Assembly: GCA_030695565.1 (NCBI GenBank)
Contig: JAUYRZ010000117.1
Coordinates: forward strand, 62,001-126,000
Length of the DNA: 64,000 bases
DNA from: Archangium sp.
GTDB lineage: Bacteria; Myxococcota; Myxococcia; Myxococcales; Myxococcaceae
Reading direction: 5' to 3'
Positions 62,538 to 64,000 of the stretch are shown one piece after another. Position numbers and translations under genes: made by a program. Below the pieces are notes generated by a model. It was given only the letters and a program-made list of their open reading frames with translations. It made no database searches and was not told the origin of the DNA. Within the stretch, counting starts at the first letter, position 1. Every line of letters starts with the position of its first letter.

Positions 62538-64000
62538 TCACGGGGAAACCGACGAGCTGCGGCGAGGCGCCGAAGAAGAAGGAACAGCCTTCCACTTTTC
62601 GCCGTTGGCCAGGCCGCTCTTCACCCCCGCCGCGCGCTTGAGCGCAGGGAGCTTGTTCGCGAGACCGGCCACGCCGCTGGTGCCACTGAGCACGCTGGAG
62701 GTCAACTGGAGCCCCTCGGACTTGCCCGACTCTTCGTCGGTCTTGCCCTGCAGGTTCTGGATCATGTTCACCAGGGTCGCGACCACGCTGGCCGCGGTGA
62801 GAAGGCCGTGCCCGATGGTGGCTGCCTTCTCGAACTTCGACGGCGTGTGGTTGAACTCGTTGGCCTTGATCGCTTCGTTGTGCGCGACCCGGGCATCGTT
62901 CTTCTTGTTGGCCCAGGCAGCGGCGTCTCGGGCCGCCCCGGCGATGGCGGTGCCGGCCTTCGAGAGCTTCGCGCCGGCGCGGTTGTAGAGCGACTTCGCT
63001 CCATTGACCGCACGACCGATGAGCCGCGCGCGCGAGGCGGCGCCCGAGCGCTGCGGGAAGCTCGCGCGATCCAGGCGCAGACCCGTGGGGTCGTGGGCGC
63101 TCGAGAACTGGTTGGCGACGTACGCGTAGCCGCTGTTGAACTCGCCGGCCTTGGTCAGCTCCTCTTCAGAGAGGATCATGAAAGAAGGGTCCGGGCGGTC
63201 CCACCGGCCGCTGCGCGCGTCGAAGTCGCGGTACTTGAAGTGAGTCAGGCCGGTGGCCTCGTCGAGCTCCTGGTCGGTGAAGCCGCGTGAATCGATGAAG
63301 CCCTGGTCTTCGCGCACGATGCCCGTCGGGTAGTAGCTGCGCTCGCCGCGTACGGCGCCGTTCGCGTCGGTGGCGACCAGCGCGGTGTTCATGTTGTCGC
63401 GGTGCAGCCAGACGGCGTCTTCCATCAACAGCCGCCGCGCGGCCGAGCGCAGCAGCTTGTTCGGCGCGCTCGGCGTGGGCCCACCGCTGAGCTGCACGAG
63501 GTTCAGGCTGGCCGCCTGGGCAAGCCACGCGTCGGCGATGTCGATCTTCGAGTCGCCGGCCACGGTGAGCGGGCCGCTGCCCGAGGCGGGCGCGAGGTCA
63601 GACAGCAGGCTCGCCGCGAGGCTGTCGTTCTCACCGCGCATCACGCGCATGCCGTCGAAGAACGAATAGACCACCGAGATGCCGTCACGCACTTCGAAGC
63701 CCTGCGCGACGTACCAGGTGGTGGCGTCGCCCTCTTCCTTCGCGACGCGTTCGAGATCGTCCCAGGTGTAGGTCGCCTCGAGCTGCGGCGACGAGGCCGC
63801 CCCCAGACGACCACGGTGGTCGCGGGTGAGCGTGGCGTCGGCGCGGTTCGTCATCGCGCCCGCGGCGTCGTAGCCGAGCGTCATGCCGCCTGCGCTGGTG
63901 ACCGCGTTGGGCTTGCCGTAGGTGAAGTCGCCCACGTGCGCGCGGCTCGCGGCGCCGAGGCTCGAGACCGCCTTGGTGACGTTGTCGATGTCATCGAAGC
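62538..64000 (-). CDS. RHS-repeat protein, C-terminal part (partial, enters from right edge)
   Basis: The frame is open to the window edge (FDDIDNVTKAVSSLGAASRA upstream of the first internal GTG), so the N-terminus lies outside. About 487 residues are visible: YD repeats (VTSAGGMTLGYDAAGAMTNRADATLTRDHRGRL, YTWDDLERV), then the RHS-associated core (FKYRDFDARSGRWDRPDPSFM...NSGYAYVANQFSSAHDPTG). A variable C-terminal region of about 165 residues follows (SLYNRAGAKLSKAGTAIAG..., a hydrophobic GLLTAASVVATLVNMI segment). RHS proteins encapsulate and deliver a C-terminal toxin; here no nuclease or other toxin motif is recognisable in the tail and no immunity gene is evident. Confidence 0.85.
   Translation of the reverse strand, partial: FDDIDNVTKAVSSLGAASRAHVGDFTYGKPNAVTSAGGMTLGYDAAGAMTNRADATLTRDHRGRLGAASSPQLEATYTWDDLERVAKEEGDATTWYVAQGFEVRDGISVVYSFFDGMRVMRGENDSLAASLLSDLAPASGSGPLTVAGDSKIDIADAWLAQAASLNLVQLSGGPTPSAPNKLLRSAARRLLMEDAVWLHRDNMNTALVATDANGAVRGERSYYPTGIVREDQGFIDSRGFTDQELDEATGLTHFKYRDFDARSGRWDRPDPSFMILSEEELTKAGEFNSGYAYVANQFSSAHDPTGLRLDRASFPQRSGAASRARLIGRAVNGAKSLYNRAGAKLSKAGTAIAGAARDAAAWANKKNDARVAHNEAIKANEFNHTPSKFEKAATIGHGLLTAASVVATLVNMIQNLQGKTDEESGKSEGLQLTSSVLSGTSGVAGLANKLPALKRAAGVKSGLANGEKWKAVPSSSAPRRSSSVSP

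Noticed and set aside
1-64000. CRISPR arrays, rRNA genes, prophage or plasmid replication genes
   Set aside because: No regularly spaced direct repeats, no rRNA-like sequence, and no capsid, terminase, integrase or replication protein was seen.

Overview
The window is GC-rich, almost fully coding DNA that reads like a delta-proteobacterial/Myxococcota chromosome. The signs are many exported Cys-rich lipoproteins with Asp-Ala-Gly linkers, IPT/TIG and VWA lipoproteins, a GAFTGA-type sigma-54 activator paired with a histidine kinase, a diguanylate cyclase, an RHS protein and a probable UGA-encoded selenoprotein. The species cannot be named from the sequence alone.

Layout. (1) 1-5.7 kb: an AddAB-like helicase/nuclease pair. 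(2) 5.8-21.0 kb, minus strand: a roughly 15-kb operon that looks like a multigene anti-phage module. In transcription order it encodes a DUF3553-like protein, a small protein, a broken DUF6361-like gene, a SNF2-type helicase with DUF3883, a DUF1156 DNA methyltransferase, a DUF499 AAA-type ATPase and a sacsin-like GHKL ATPase. (3) 21.0-31.1 kb: a mixed accessory block with two PD-(D/E)XK-like nucleases, an FHA protein, a NERD-helicase, an ArdC-like metalloprotease, an HTH protein and several lipoproteins. At least seven transcription units here are preceded by the same directional 18-bp element (TGACCY-N4-YGTCASAG), always in the orientation of a downstream gene. This looks like an unnamed regulon. 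(4) tRNA-Phe at 31.2 kb.

(5) 31.3-39.5 kb: a LolCDE/MacB-like export operon (two FtsX permeases, a LolA-like protein, a beta-barrel protein, an ATPase). It is divergent from a histidine kinase/NtrC-type regulator pair. A sigma-54-like promoter and two identical-format palindromes lie between them, giving a testable control circuit. (6) 39.5-42.5 kb: a small lipoprotein, a peroxiredoxin-like protein whose catalytic position is an in-frame UGA followed by a SECIS-like hairpin (probable selenoprotein), a GGDEF protein, a 54-residue Cys-rich protein and an isolated atpG.

(7) 42.6-52.4 kb, plus strand: a run of lipoprotein genes in which each stop overlaps the next start, ending with an HTH-TM-exported fibre-like protein. 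(8) 52.4-64.0 kb, minus strand: an RHS protein entering from the right edge, a small lipoprotein, a 1932-residue lipoprotein with a Tc-toxin-A-like helical/pore layout, a large Cys-rich lipoprotein and a second HTH-TM-exported protein. Five copies of a REP-like palindrome are scattered through the window, three of them inside reading frames.

No CRISPR array, rRNA, integrase or insertion sequence was seen. No gap between genes exceeds 300 bases.
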